Source: CAISCU01 sp943361925
GTDB lineage: Bacteria; Bacteroidota; Bacteroidia; UKL13-3
DNA length: 64,000 bases
Assembly: GCA_943361925.1 (NCBI GenBank)
Contig: CALRIT020000013.1
Span: 59,434-123,433 of the forward strand
Reading direction: 5' to 3'
The position numbers and the translations under genes are program-made. Below are positions 35,445-44,277 of this stretch, one piece after another (the first letter of the stretch is position 1; each line of letters begins with the position of its first letter). Under the pieces are notes generated by a model. It was not told the origin of the DNA and did not search any database. It saw only the letters and a list, made by a program, of their open reading frames with translations.

Positions 35445-38400
35445 TTAAAAGGATAATAGTTCTAATTCAAGTTCTAAGGCCAGTGCTTCTAGCTCCAGCT
35501 CATTTATATTTTGGTCGGGCAAAGGAGTAACCACTCCAGTAGCGGCTCGATACTCCAATAAATAATTCAAACGGTTAAATTCTTCGGCTCTGCTTTCGGC
35601 AGAGCGCCCTTCTACCTGCAAAGCAGATTTCTTTTGCACTATCATGGCCCTCAGCTCTGCCCATTTTGGTGAGTTTGATTCACCTTTAAAAAGCTCTGCT
35701 TGTTCTATGATAAAGACCTTTTCTGCTTCATATTGTGCAATCACTGGAGCTAAGTCACTGCTTATGGAATAACCTTTGGGTTTAAGCAAGGTGCGCTCTG
35801 TTTTGCGAACTTTACTTACATACTCTTTAAAATAGTTAAGGTAATAACGGTTAGAAAAGAAGATGCCTAGGACAGCATAAGAGCTCTCAATTTTTCTTCC
35901 AATAGCCAGTATGTCCTTGTCTTCTTGACCCGAGCTGTTAAGCACGGCTTCAATTTCTTCTTTCAGCTCTTTGGCCTTTTTAAATTGTTTGGTGCTGCTG
36001 TCTGCCTCATCATTTACCTGGTTAACCTGCTCCAAATACTTAGAACCCAATAAGCTTGTATAAAAGCTTCGGATGGTATCAAGCGAACGCTCTCTATAAT
36101 TCTTGTAATCTTCAATATCGCGTTTTACTACAGCTAAGGTTTCAATGGCCGAACTCACTTTCCTAAACTCCCGGTTCAATTCTTCCTTAGCCTGGTCAAA
36201 GAACATTTTCACCAAGCGGTCCACATCGGTAATGAGAGCTAGTTTAATTTCCTCCGGATCCATACTTTCTAAATCCAATACATTGCCTCTGTCTCCTCTA
36301 AACCAAATGTCATTGATGCGTGAGGTCTTTTCTTCGAGCTTTTGAAACACAAACACATCCATAGAATCCTGAACCAAAGGCATCACAATGCGCACATAAG
36401 AAAACTGGTTTCCTTGTCGCCAAATGCGGCCCTCAAGCTGACGAATATCTGTTGGGTTCCACTCAGGATAACAATTATAAATCACGGTCCCGCGCTTTTG
36501 CAGGTCAATTCCTTCGCGTATAGTTGCCGTGCCAATAATGATTTTAACCACCCCATCCAGGAAAGCTTCTTTGATGGTTTCTTTGCGGGTATCGTTAATC
36601 TCAGAAGAGATAATTTCTACTTCATCCACCTTTACGCGGTCATACATTACACCCCGTTGGTAGCCGATTTCGTTTTCGAGGTACTCTTTAATCAAAGGAA
36701 AAAACAGCTTACCACGATTCATGTAAACCACTTGGCCACTGGCTGTTTCTCCATGTGTTTCATGCCATTCTTTTACAGAGCGAATGCACTCCATCACATA
36801 TGCAATCTTAGGCGATTGTTCTATAAAGTCTTTGGCATTTTCAGGCGTTCCTTTTAATAGGAAAGGCGAAAGCGCATTATCCAAGCTGTAAGCCAAAGCC
36901 CTAAACAAATTGCCCATGTCCAACTTTCCCTTAGTAGAGTTTTTTGCCATTGCCACAATACCATTTTGGTTCTCGCGCTGTCGCGGAGTCATATTGATAT
37001 AAGTAAGCACCTGCTTGTCTTGTGGCAGGCGCTCCTTGGTATTTTCAAAATTGTAAATTAGCGGCAGGTTAATTTTTTTTGGTCGAACCACCCCAGCTTC
37101 TTCACCTGTTTTGTAAAGGATATGATTGTAAATAAGCTTTTGTAAAATCCTGCGGTTGGTAAAAGATTTTATCACTTCCTTTTCTACAATTTCTTCTTTG
37201 TAATTGGCTGTCCACTCTACGGTTGGCAGCACAAACAAATCAAAAAAGGTATCTAAACTCACAATACCATTATCTCGCAATGAATCATAAGCAACCAATG
37301 AAAGCATAGAATAAATTTCCAAAGGTGAATTGGTAAATGGCGTAGCAGTAAGCAACATGGTATTTCTACCAAATTTTCGTTGTATAAAACTTAGGATCAA
37401 AAAGGCCTTTTGCCCAGTCTCAGAAACTGCCGATTGAATGTTGTAGCGCTTGTTTCCATCTTCATCGCTCTTTACCTGGCTAAATACATTTTTACAGCGG
37501 TGCGCTTCATCTACCACCACATAATCAAAACCTAAGATATCAATATCGGCAATAGAATTTTTCTGCCCTACGCCAATCATTTCTCTGAATTTCTGGTACT
37601 CTATTTCTTTATCACGCGAAGATTTCTCGCGGCTCTGTCCAAGTATATTTACCAACTCGGTAAAGAGTTCGTCCGATACAGATTCCCCAAAACCCAGACG
37701 TTTAAAGCCCTCATAGGTTACCATGGTGATAGAGCGTTCTGGTACGGCTTGATCCAAACGAATTTTACCAACTATATCCGTTCCTAGGTTATACCAATCA
37801 TTCAAGGTAATTCCAGTATGCGATAACACTCCAGAGACAAACTCTCCGGTTTTCTTATCGGTAAAGCCCATGATTTCGCCCATCCACTTTTTGTAGGTAG
37901 GTTTGGGTACTACAATCAATGGTCTTTTACATTTGCCGGAATACAGGTTATGAGCTAGGTTCACAATGGCGGTCATGGTTTTACCCACGCCAACATCAAA
38001 TGCATTGATACCCGATCCCATAGCCTCCATAAAAGCCACTCCTTCACGTTGAATGTCGGTAATTTGAAGGATACCAGATTTAAACCTGGTAGAACATTCA
38101 AAACCAATTGGCACTTTGGAGTAATTAATATCCGATTGGCCATTATACATTCTGTTCCAAGAAATGTCTAGTTTTTGTTGGTCTTCATAGGTTGGCACCT
38201 CATGCAAAAAGCGAGAAAACAGGCTTTCACCTTCTATCCTGGCATTGGCTCGCAACTCTGCTTTTTCTTCCTTTGTAAGCTTGTCATCTCGCAAGGGTCG
38301 GTTAGCCAAATAATAATCTGCAATATCAATGGCAGAGCTTTTTACAAAGTCGGTATCTGCATTTAAGGTATAAAGCCATTTGATAAAAACCTGTTGTAAG

Positions 38401-39116
38401 GTGAACTGAGTTTCGGCATCAAAGCGAATCTTTATCTTCTCCTTTTCTTTTTTGCGCTCTATTTTGCCGTTTACCTTTTTTAGTTCTTCGGCATTCTCAA
38501 GGTCCATAAACTCTTCGCGAACTGCTGTAACATAAAACAGTTTCACATCTATAGCAAAATCAGAAATGGCAGTAATTATAGGCCTTTCTTTCGGGTCAGG
38601 ATTTAAAACTGATAACAGTTCTGGCTTAGCCTTTTCAAGCGCCAATTTATGAAGTTCAAAAACCTCAGCCCCAAACAATCGCTCAATCTCAGGCTTATCT
38701 TGGTCTAATTGGTTCAGCCTATCATAAATATTACCATAGGTGTACATTGGGAAAGGCAGCAACTCTGAACCATGGTAGAATAAGGCTCCAACTCTAATCA
38801 ATGCGAAAAGTTCCTCCTCTAATTGCTTTCCTGTGGCTTTGATGTAAAAGCTTTGCCAACCACTCATGGGTACACCCATTCTGCGTTTGTACCATACCCA
38901 GGCTTTTATTTCATCTGGAGTGATTCCCTTATTGTATTTGCCTACCACTTCTGCAAATGACAAGGTTTTGTTTTCTGAATTGCCTAATCCATTAAGTTGT
39001 TTGGCTTGTGACAATACCCTTTTTAGAATATCTGCTTGTGCAGTAAGGTGATTGATGGTGTATGTATTGAGTTCACCTAAACTCTTACTATTGTTTAGTC
39101 CTTGTAAATAACTCAT
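35445..39116 (-). CDS. Snf2/DarB-like helicase
   Basis: This 1223-aa SF2 helicase has Walker A DVGVGKTMTA (about 352), 'VVVDEAHRCKN' (DEAH, about 506), 'LLTATPFTNSP' (about 580) and 'IIGTATIREGIDLQ' with motif VI 'QLEGRIWRQGN' (about 895). A coiled-coil region follows (about 960-1100). The C-terminus ends LELEALALELELELLSF, a tail shared with the next upstream gene product. Large helicases of this kind, with methylase and RadC modules, form DarB-like antirestriction proteins in phages; here the modules are separate genes. It overlaps the 217-aa gene by 4 bp. Confidence 0.8.
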   Translation of the reverse strand: MSYLQGLNNSKSLGELNTYTINHLTAQADILKRVLSQAKQLNGLGNSENKTLSFAEVVGKYNKGITPDEIKAWVWYKRRMGVPMSGWQSFYIKATGKQLEEELFALIRVGALFYHGSELLPFPMYTYGNIYDRLNQLDQDKPEIERLFGAEVFELHKLALEKAKPELLSVLNPDPKERPIITAISDFAIDVKLFYVTAVREEFMDLENAEELKKVNGKIERKKEKEKIKIRFDAETQFTLQQVFIKWLYTLNADTDFVKSSAIDIADYYLANRPLRDDKLTKEEKAELRANARIEGESLFSRFLHEVPTYEDQQKLDISWNRMYNGQSDINYSKVPIGFECSTRFKSGILQITDIQREGVAFMEAMGSGINAFDVGVGKTMTAIVNLAHNLYSGKCKRPLIVVPKPTYKKWMGEIMGFTDKKTGEFVSGVLSHTGITLNDWYNLGTDIVGKIRLDQAVPERSITMVTYEGFKRLGFGESVSDELFTELVNILGQSREKSSRDKEIEYQKFREMIGVGQKNSIADIDILGFDYVVVDEAHRCKNVFSQVKSDEDGNKRYNIQSAVSETGQKAFLILSFIQRKFGRNTMLLTATPFTNSPLEIYSMLSLVAYDSLRDNGIVSLDTFFDLFVLPTVEWTANYKEEIVEKEVIKSFTNRRILQKLIYNHILYKTGEEAGVVRPKKINLPLIYNFENTKERLPQDKQVLTYINMTPRQRENQNGIVAMAKNSTKGKLDMGNLFRALAYSLDNALSPFLLKGTPENAKDFIEQSPKIAYVMECIRSVKEWHETHGETASGQVVYMNRGKLFFPLIKEYLENEIGYQRGVMYDRVKVDEVEIISSEINDTRKETIKEAFLDGVVKIIIGTATIREGIDLQKRGTVIYNCYPEWNPTDIRQLEGRIWRQGNQFSYVRIVMPLVQDSMDVFVFQKLEEKTSRINDIWFRGDRGNVLDLESMDPEEIKLALITDVDRLVKMFFDQAKEELNREFRKVSSAIETLAVVKRDIEDYKNYRERSLDTIRSFYTSLLGSKYLEQVNQVNDEADSSTKQFKKAKELKEEIEAVLNSSGQEDKDILAIGRKIESSYAVLGIFFSNRYYLNYFKEYVSKVRKTERTLLKPKGYSISSDLAPVIAQYEAEKVFIIEQAELFKGESNSPKWAELRAMIVQKKSALQVEGRSAESRAEEFNRLNYLLEYRAATGVVTPLPDQNINELELEALALELELELLSF

Positions 39117-39766
39117 AGTTTTTTCAGTTCAAATTCAATTTCTAATGCGAGTGCTTCCATTTCTAAAATGGATTCAGGGTTATGAGGTTTAAGATGCGCT
39201 TGCATAAAGTTTATGATATGCTTATTGGCATCTTCAATTAGCATGTAATTAATGTTGTCGAGAATAAAATCACCCTTGTGGATTTGCAGGTTAAAATCTA
39301 CCCCTTGTGAGTATAGAATTATATGAAAGTCTTGATAACGGTAGATTGCCAAAAATTCTTCATCGCTTGGATCAAAGTAATCAATATACCACTGGCCAGG
39401 TAAATCTAAAATTAATCTACCTTCACCAAGGGCATTACCAATGGTGCTTTCTATCCATTTTCTATCGCCTTCAATGGTTAATGGAAACTCTCTAGAGCTC
39501 GAAATTTTCTCATTGCCGCAAACCTTTTCAGGATGCATAGAAAACCATGTGTTAAAAGTGCATAACTCAGTAAAAGAAAGCGGTTCATTAGAAAAATCTC
39601 TTTCTTTTTGGTAAACCTGAACCATGTTTTGCTCATCCCTATCCGGCGGAAATACTCCATTGCGCATCAATGCCGCGTGCTGTGCTTTTGGGTCAACCTT
39701 AGAAAGTATATCCCTTAGCATAAACACACGGGCGCGTTGATATTTCGGGCTAAGCATATCCATCAA
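39113..39766 (-). CDS. Element-encoded protein with EALALE tail
   Basis: This 217-aa protein has no family recognised. The N-terminus is 'MDMLSPKYQRARVFMLRDIL', the middle is mixed alpha/beta, and the C-terminal tail MEALALEIEFELKKL nearly repeats the tail of the adjacent helicase. It overlaps the helicase by 4 bp and RadC by 4 bp, so it is tightly coupled to both. It probably belongs to the same DNA-protection complex. Confidence 0.6.
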   Translation of the reverse strand: MMDMLSPKYQRARVFMLRDILSKVDPKAQHAALMRNGVFPPDRDEQNMVQVYQKERDFSNEPLSFTELCTFNTWFSMHPEKVCGNEKISSSREFPLTIEGDRKWIESTIGNALGEGRLILDLPGQWYIDYFDPSDEEFLAIYRYQDFHIILYSQGVDFNLQIHKGDFILDNINYMLIEDANKHIINFMQAHLKPHNPESILEMEALALEIEFELKKL

Positions 39767-40521
39767 ATCATGTCTAAGTCAGACTCTATCATGGGAATTA
39801 TGGCAGCTGGCACTAGTTGTGTTTTGAGCACTCTGTCTATTACCATTTTTTCAACTGCTCTATAGCCTTCTTCAGTGTTTAGCATATTGTAGAGGTTTGG
39901 AGAGTTGGCAGGTGTTACCTTTTTTAGCTGAAGTAAAATTTCTGCTCTAAGTGCATTCACTAAATCGTCGTTTTCGGTTTGAACCGAACCCAATGATCCT
40001 TCCATTTTTTCTGCAAAAGAGTAAAAGCCGTTTCGCGTAATGATTAAATGGTCAACCAGGGCAATTCCAAATAGCTTAAGGGCTGCTTTTATGTTCCTTG
40101 TTAAATTGCGGTCGGCATCCGATGGTTTTAAGTTTCCACTGGGATGATTATGAGAAATAATCACTGATTTTGCAAGGGTTTTTAGTGCCACCGCAGAAAC
40201 AATTTCAATATCTACCAAGGTGGCATTAATTGATCCAGTGGAGTGATGATAATACCCAATGATTTTATTGGATTGGTTTAGATATATAGCAATGAAATGT
40301 TCTTGCACCTCAATGCCCCCTAAAATGCGCTCTTTGATGAATTGATACACATCTTCTGAACTGTTGACTTGGCCAAAGAAATAAGCTTCTTGGTTAAAGG
40401 TTACTTCTATTTCACGTACCTTAAATTCAGCATCTAAGGCATCTATTTTAGCTTCTAGGTCGGAGAAATCGTGCTTGTCGAATACTAATACCGGACTTAT
40501 AGTGTTTTGAGGATAATTCAT
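39763..40521 (-). CDS. radC: RadC-like JAB-domain protein
   Basis: This 252-aa protein carries SHNHPSGNLKPSDAD (His124, His126, Asp135), the JAB/MPN metalloprotease-like motif of RadC, and 'GTGSIN'-type strands before it ('HHSTGSINATLVD'). The role of RadC is unresolved; copies on mobile elements are common and may counter host defence or act on DNA. It follows the methyltransferase gene by 2 bp. Confidence 0.8.
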   Translation of the reverse strand: MNYPQNTISPVLVFDKHDFSDLEAKIDALDAEFKVREIEVTFNQEAYFFGQVNSSEDVYQFIKERILGGIEVQEHFIAIYLNQSNKIIGYYHHSTGSINATLVDIEIVSAVALKTLAKSVIISHNHPSGNLKPSDADRNLTRNIKAALKLFGIALVDHLIITRNGFYSFAEKMEGSLGSVQTENDDLVNALRAEILLQLKKVTPANSPNLYNMLNTEEGYRAVEKMVIDRVLKTQLVPAAIIPMIESDLDMI

Positions 40522-40523
40522 GC

Positions 40524-41282
40524 TTAGTTTCTTTTAAAAATTAGAATGTCGGTGGGTACAGAAGTGGATTTAAAAACTGGTGGCAAACGATAGGCATCTA
40601 AAAAGGTGCAAAGCTTTTCTAGTTCTAACTTTTCGCTTTGGTATGAAATGCCATTGCGCATAAAGTTGGAGCCTGTAATGTAAACCAATAAGCCACCCGA
40701 TTGCAGCATTTGCAAACCTTGATACATAAAGAATAGTTCTATTTGATGCATTTTAGGTTTAGTAAAGTAACTTGAGTATTTGTTCTTGTACTTTCCGTAA
40801 GGTGGATTTCCAATAACCAATGAAAAAGGAAAGCCAGGTAACCAGGTAATCTTATTTTTCAACTTTGTGCTGAACCTAGGTGGCTCTAAAAAGGCTGTTT
40901 CAAAGTAGTCGTCATAAAGATTTGCTTCTGGGTAAAGAATTTGTGCTATTCTTTTGGCAATTGGGCTAATCTCAAACCCTGTACACTTGCTTTTGTCTGG
41001 CGCATAAGCTAGCATTTTACCCGTTCCCATGGCGGGCTCCAATACCGTTCCATTTGGTTTGAACCCATACCGATACGCAAGTTTCCACATCAACTCGCAG
41101 ATATAATCTGGCGTATAAAATTCATAAAGCACACCTTCTCCTGTTGCACCTTTAGCTCCAAGTCCACCTGCACCTTCGTATAAGGCAATAAAGCGTTTTT
41201 CTTCATCCGAAAATGGCTTGCCTGCCTTATCCTTTTGGAGAATAAGTGTTTCAATTTCCTTATTTACTTTAAGCTGGTTCAA
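40524..41282 (-). CDS. N6-adenine DNA methyltransferase
   Basis: This 252-aa class I SAM methyltransferase has motif I EPAMGTGKML at 82-91 and the catalytic NPPY at 159-162, the N6-adenine signature. No target-recognition domain is evident and it is shorter than type I or IIG enzymes. With the helicase and RadC it resembles a DarB-like antirestriction set cut into separate proteins. It lies 4 bp after the spanin-like gene. Confidence 0.8.
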   Translation of the reverse strand: MNQLKVNKEIETLILQKDKAGKPFSDEEKRFIALYEGAGGLGAKGATGEGVLYEFYTPDYICELMWKLAYRYGFKPNGTVLEPAMGTGKMLAYAPDKSKCTGFEISPIAKRIAQILYPEANLYDDYFETAFLEPPRFSTKLKNKITWLPGFPFSLVIGNPPYGKYKNKYSSYFTKPKMHQIELFFMYQGLQMLQSGGLLVYITGSNFMRNGISYQSEKLELEKLCTFLDAYRLPPVFKSTSVPTDILIFKRN

Positions 41283-41286
41283 GGTT

Positions 41287-41895
41287 TTACTTGGCTTGAA
41301 TGGTTATGGTTTTTTGGTAGCTTATAGTTGAGTAGGGGTTAGCTAATTGCGCGCGTTGTTGTAGTTTTCTTTTCGAGAAAAACCATAACCATGACCGATA
41401 TCTTTCTCCTTTATAAACCACTTGGATAAGCGTATCTGTTAAACTCAACTGTACCTTTTGAGAATCTCCAATGGCTATTCCATTTAGGTTAAGCCATGGG
41501 TCGCTATACCTAAATGCCTTTACCGGAATAGTATCATAAAGTATGCTATCATAAATATGGGTAACAATGTTTCTTTGATGAGTAAAGCCAATGCTAGAAA
41601 CCTGATTAATGCGTGATGGCTTTACACCAATAGCCTTGATGTCTGCAATGGTTTTTGGAAACAAATCTTTAAGCTCATTAAGTTGAAGCGTTAATACATC
41701 GCTTTGGGCTGCAAGCTTTCCATTTTCGGATTCTAGGTATTGAATATTGTTACCAAGCGATTCAATGGTATGCGCCAATCGTTGCTTTTCTGCAAATAGG
41801 TATTTATTGCTTTTCCAGAATATCCAGAGGGCCAGGGTAAGCATAGCCAGGAGGAACATTTTTATCAGATTTAGTCGAGTGTTTAGGTTTTTCAT
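41287..41895 (-). CDS. Spanin-like membrane protein (DUF6549-like)
   Basis: This 202-aa protein has an N-terminal membrane segment (MFLLAMLTLALWIFW), a periplasmic coiled coil ('LAHTIESLGNNIQYLESENGKL') and a beta-rich end. This plan, just downstream of a holin-like gene and overlapping it by up to 92 bp, is typical of Bacteroidota phage Rz/DUF6549-type lysis proteins. A shorter start at 41859 would reduce the overlap. Confidence 0.6.
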   Translation of the reverse strand: MKNLNTRLNLIKMFLLAMLTLALWIFWKSNKYLFAEKQRLAHTIESLGNNIQYLESENGKLAAQSDVLTLQLNELKDLFPKTIADIKAIGVKPSRINQVSSIGFTHQRNIVTHIYDSILYDTIPVKAFRYSDPWLNLNGIAIGDSQKVQLSLTDTLIQVVYKGERYRSWLWFFSKRKLQQRAQLANPYSTISYQKTITIQAK

Positions 41896-42073
41896 TTGGG
41901 TAATAAGTTGGACGTGTAGTTTGAGACCATATATATGTTGACAATACAGTCATAATGCCTGCGATGCCTGCGGTGGCAACTGTTTCCATATTTAAAAAAA
42001 TGGATAGTAGTGTTACAATGGCCAGAAACAAAGCAGCTGCAAGCGTAAATCGGTAGCGTGTGTTTGGTGTCAT
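41804..42073 (-). CDS. Holin-like small membrane protein
   Basis: This 89-aa protein has two membrane segments (about 8-27 and 32-50) and a hydrophilic Lys/Pro-rich C-terminus. Its size, topology and position between the fibre-like genes and the spanin-like gene suggest a holin. It overlaps the next gene in another frame. Confidence 0.55.
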   Translation of the reverse strand: MTPNTRYRFTLAAALFLAIVTLLSIFLNMETVATAGIAGIMTVLSTYIWSQTTRPTYYPNEKPKHSTKSDKNVPPGYAYPGPLDILEKQ

Positions 42074-42083
42074 AGTGATAGTT

Positions 42084-42371
42084 TTAGATTTTGTTGGTTG
42101 CAGACTCCCGCCATTCTCCTTCCCTGAATTTTTGAAAGCTTAATCCTTCAGTTGCGAGCCCTGGGCCTAGTCTCAAGTCACCATCAGAATAGAAGTGTGA
42201 CTGGTCTTTTAACCAATAAAGATAAAGACCCTCAGCACGCATACATGCATATCCTTCTGCGTTTTCGGAGATGAAATTTACTGGAGAGGTGAATGACTTC
42301 ACCCCTCCAATATTTTGTTCAGTTGAGGTATCAACTGCCCCTTCTACTTGTTTAGCTGAAATGGTTTCCAT
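42084..42371 (-). CDS. Small fibre/spike-associated protein
   Basis: This 95-aa protein has 'EQNIGGVKSFTSPVNFISE', a phrase typical of phage tail-fibre or spike modules ('GxKxFxS'), and then a beta-rich stretch. It follows the long fibre-like gene by 9 bp. It may be an accessory tip. Confidence 0.5.
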   Translation of the reverse strand: METISAKQVEGAVDTSTEQNIGGVKSFTSPVNFISENAEGYACMRAEGLYLYWLKDQSHFYSDGDLRLGPGLATEGLSFQKFREGEWRESATNKI

Positions 42372-42380
42372 TTACAAGTA

Positions 42381-43298
42381 TTAGTAAGTATAGCTTACCA
42401 TAATGTCATCAGAAGTCTCAATGGCATAAGGTACCTTAAAGGTAATGGCATTGGCTCCTTGGGTGGCATTAATGGTTTTAACACGCAGTCCATTTACATA
42501 AACCATGGTTGCAAAACCTCCTTTAAGGGTTTGACCTAAGGTAATTGGAATATCTACGTTTGCAGCGCCTGTTAAACCAGTAAAGTTTTCTGTTACCTGA
42601 ATAAAGGCATCTTCTTTGGCATTGGCTGTTGCTTGGGCAGCAGCGGCAGCTGAAGCTGCATTGTTTGCCGTTGTTTGAGCGGCAGCAGCGGCTGTGTTGG
42701 CATTGTTTGCCGAAGTTTGCGCTGCGCCTGCTGCGGTGTTTGCCGTATTAGCAGTAGATTGAGCGGCTGCTGCATTTGTTAAGGCATTACTTGCATTTGT
42801 CCTTACAAGATCTAAGTCAATGTTGTTGGCAATGGTGATCTTGTCTAGCTTACCCTTGTAAACACCATTGAAGGCAAATGTGTCGGCATTGCTTTCATAC
42901 GCAGCTTTAACAGCCGCTGCACTAAGGGCATTGGTAAACAAATCTTCATCGGCAATCTTTTTAAAGGTAGAAGTTGCACCAGTACCAGTAGTAACAGCGG
43001 TTACAATGTACAAGGCCCATTTGGTGTCGCCATCGTCATTTACAAACACGCGGTCTGTAACCTTTAAGCCTGTTAAAGCAGCTCTTGCAGCAATGTCCGC
43101 AACATTAAAGGCATTCCTGGCGCCTATCACCAAATTGTCTACCTCTGTTTTTGAATACAAATTGAGGTTTGCTCTTGCTGTGATAGCATTTACATCTGAT
43201 AAATTGTTGGCCTTTTTAACTACTTCTGAGTCTAAGGCTTTTTGTGCCAGTGTTTGTGTTAACTGGTCAACCTGTTTGATTTTTAAAAGTTCACTCAT
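42381..43298 (-). CDS. Fibre-like protein with Ala-rich coiled coil
   Basis: This 305-aa protein has a central region (about 170-230) of Ala/Asn/Thr repeats ('AAAAAQTTANNAASAAAA'), which would form a trimeric coiled-coil stalk. The C-terminal beta domain carries 'MVYVNGLRVKT' and 'DDIMVSYTY', as in phage fibre tips. It is a probable receptor-binding spike. The neighbouring 43304 product ends in a similar domain. Confidence 0.65.
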   Translation of the reverse strand: MSELLKIKQVDQLTQTLAQKALDSEVVKKANNLSDVNAITARANLNLYSKTEVDNLVIGARNAFNVADIAARAALTGLKVTDRVFVNDDGDTKWALYIVTAVTTGTGATSTFKKIADEDLFTNALSAAAVKAAYESNADTFAFNGVYKGKLDKITIANNIDLDLVRTNASNALTNAAAAQSTANTANTAAGAAQTSANNANTAAAAAQTTANNAASAAAAAQATANAKEDAFIQVTENFTGLTGAANVDIPITLGQTLKGGFATMVYVNGLRVKTINATQGANAITFKVPYAIETSDDIMVSYTY

Positions 43299-43303
43299 AT
43301 AAT

Positions 43304-43723
43304 TTAATTATGGGTTAGTGTTAAGTATTTTACATATACCACGTCGGTGGGTTCAAGCTGAAATCTACCATGCCAGTAAAGCACACCATCGTCCACATGA
43401 AAGGCACTGTGAGAACCGTGGTCGAATAAGGCGCCGTTAACTACCAGGAATAATCCTTCTGGATCATCTGCGTTTGGTTCAAATGAAAACTGAGCTTGGC
43501 CACTGGCGCTAACGATGAGGTTTATCTTTATCCATTCAGGTTTCCAAATCAGGCTGGTAGTGTCGTTTTGGCTGCCATTGATTTCTTGAATGGTGCTTAT
43601 TTTGTAGCGCTCTTTGCCAAAACGTATTTCATCATTAATCCTATCACCTAAAAGACTAAGAAGGTCTTTTAGTGAAAAGGTTTTTTGAACCCTAGTGCGG
43701 ATATTGGTAAGTTTAAATAGCAT
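43304..43723 (-). CDS. Fibre-tip-like protein
   Basis: This 139-aa beta-rich protein ends with 'LFLVVNGALFDHG' and 'LEPTDVVYVKYL', matching the C-terminal domain pattern (V-N-G ... D-x-V-x-V-x-Y) of the 42381 fibre protein. It is probably a second spike or fibre component. Its ATG directly follows the stop of the hidden frame described at 43724-43819. Confidence 0.55.
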   Translation of the reverse strand: MLFKLTNIRTRVQKTFSLKDLLSLLGDRINDEIRFGKERYKISTIQEINGSQNDTTSLIWKPEWIKINLIVSASGQAQFSFEPNADDPEGLFLVVNGALFDHGSHSAFHVDDGVLYWHGRFQLEPTDVVYVKYLTLTHN

Positions 43724-43819
43724 TTAGTTTTGTTTAAAAAGTTTGAGATACAAGTACCTGCCTCCCCAAAGCAACAGCAGGGCACCGCCTAAGCCAAGGG
43801 AGGATTTGGTAGTAATACT
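43724..43819 (-). other. Hidden -1-frame extension of the muramidase (membrane tail)
   Basis: In the -1 frame after the A9 run (43819-43827) an open stretch encodes SITTKSSLGLGGALLLLWGG and then RYLYLKLFKQN, ending in TAA exactly before the ATG at 43723. No ATG opens this frame, since an upstream stop lies inside the A-run. It would be expressed by -1 slippage on A-AAA-AAA, adding a membrane segment to the muramidase. A separate tiny gene with a rare start, or a decayed junction, are alternatives. Confidence 0.45.
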
Positions 43820-44277
43820 TTTTTTTTAGCGATGGATAGGATGTTTTCATAAATGGAAATGATTCCTTTCATGTACGCGTTCCTATCGTCTCCATTTTTC
43901 TCAGATATATAGGGACTTTGTGATATGCGCTGTGCATAAAGTTTGTAATCTGTTCCGGCTGCTTTGGCTGACTTATAACTAGTTGCAATGAGCCTGGCAA
44001 AATCATAGAAACTATCTTGGGCACTGGCATAAACCCTGAATACTAAATTGTATTTTGGATTGGCTTTTACAGAGGCTCCCTTCCAAAAGTCATTTACCTT
44101 TCCAGCCGCAGTAATACCAAAAAAGTTGTTGTGCTTTTTGGCCAAGGTTGAGGTCCCCCAAGCACTTTCAAATGCGCCTTGTGATAAAATGATTAATGGG
44201 TCGATCCCAAACTTTTCGCCAGCTTTTTTGGCAAGCTCGTAATAAGTTGTTACGTATAGTTCTGTTTTTGTGCTCAT
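43789..44277 (-). CDS. GH73 glucosaminidase/muramidase
   Basis: This 162-aa protein is read from ATG 44277, which overlaps the upstream stop as ATGA; an ATG at 44316 is less likely. It has 'DPLIILSQGAFESAWGTSTLA' with the catalytic Glu37 and 'NNFFGITA', both typical of GH73 FlgJ/LytG-type domains. It cleaves peptidoglycan and is probably the endolysin or a particle-borne lysin. An A9 run (43819-43827) near its 3' end could direct a -1 frameshift into a membrane tail. Confidence 0.8.
   Translation of the reverse strand: MSTKTELYVTTYYELAKKAGEKFGIDPLIILSQGAFESAWGTSTLAKKHNNFFGITAAGKVNDFWKGASVKANPKYNLVFRVYASAQDSFYDFARLIATSYKSAKAAGTDYKLYAQRISQSPYISEKNGDDRNAYMKGIISIYENILSIAKKKVLLPNPPLA

Noticed and set aside
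36342..36857. 171-codon open frame antisense to the helicase gene
   Set aside because: It lies wholly inside the Snf2 helicase gene, and its product shows no domain pattern.
42868..43302. 144-codon open frame antisense to the fibre gene
   Set aside because: It mirrors the Ala-rich low-complexity fibre gene and has no independent support.
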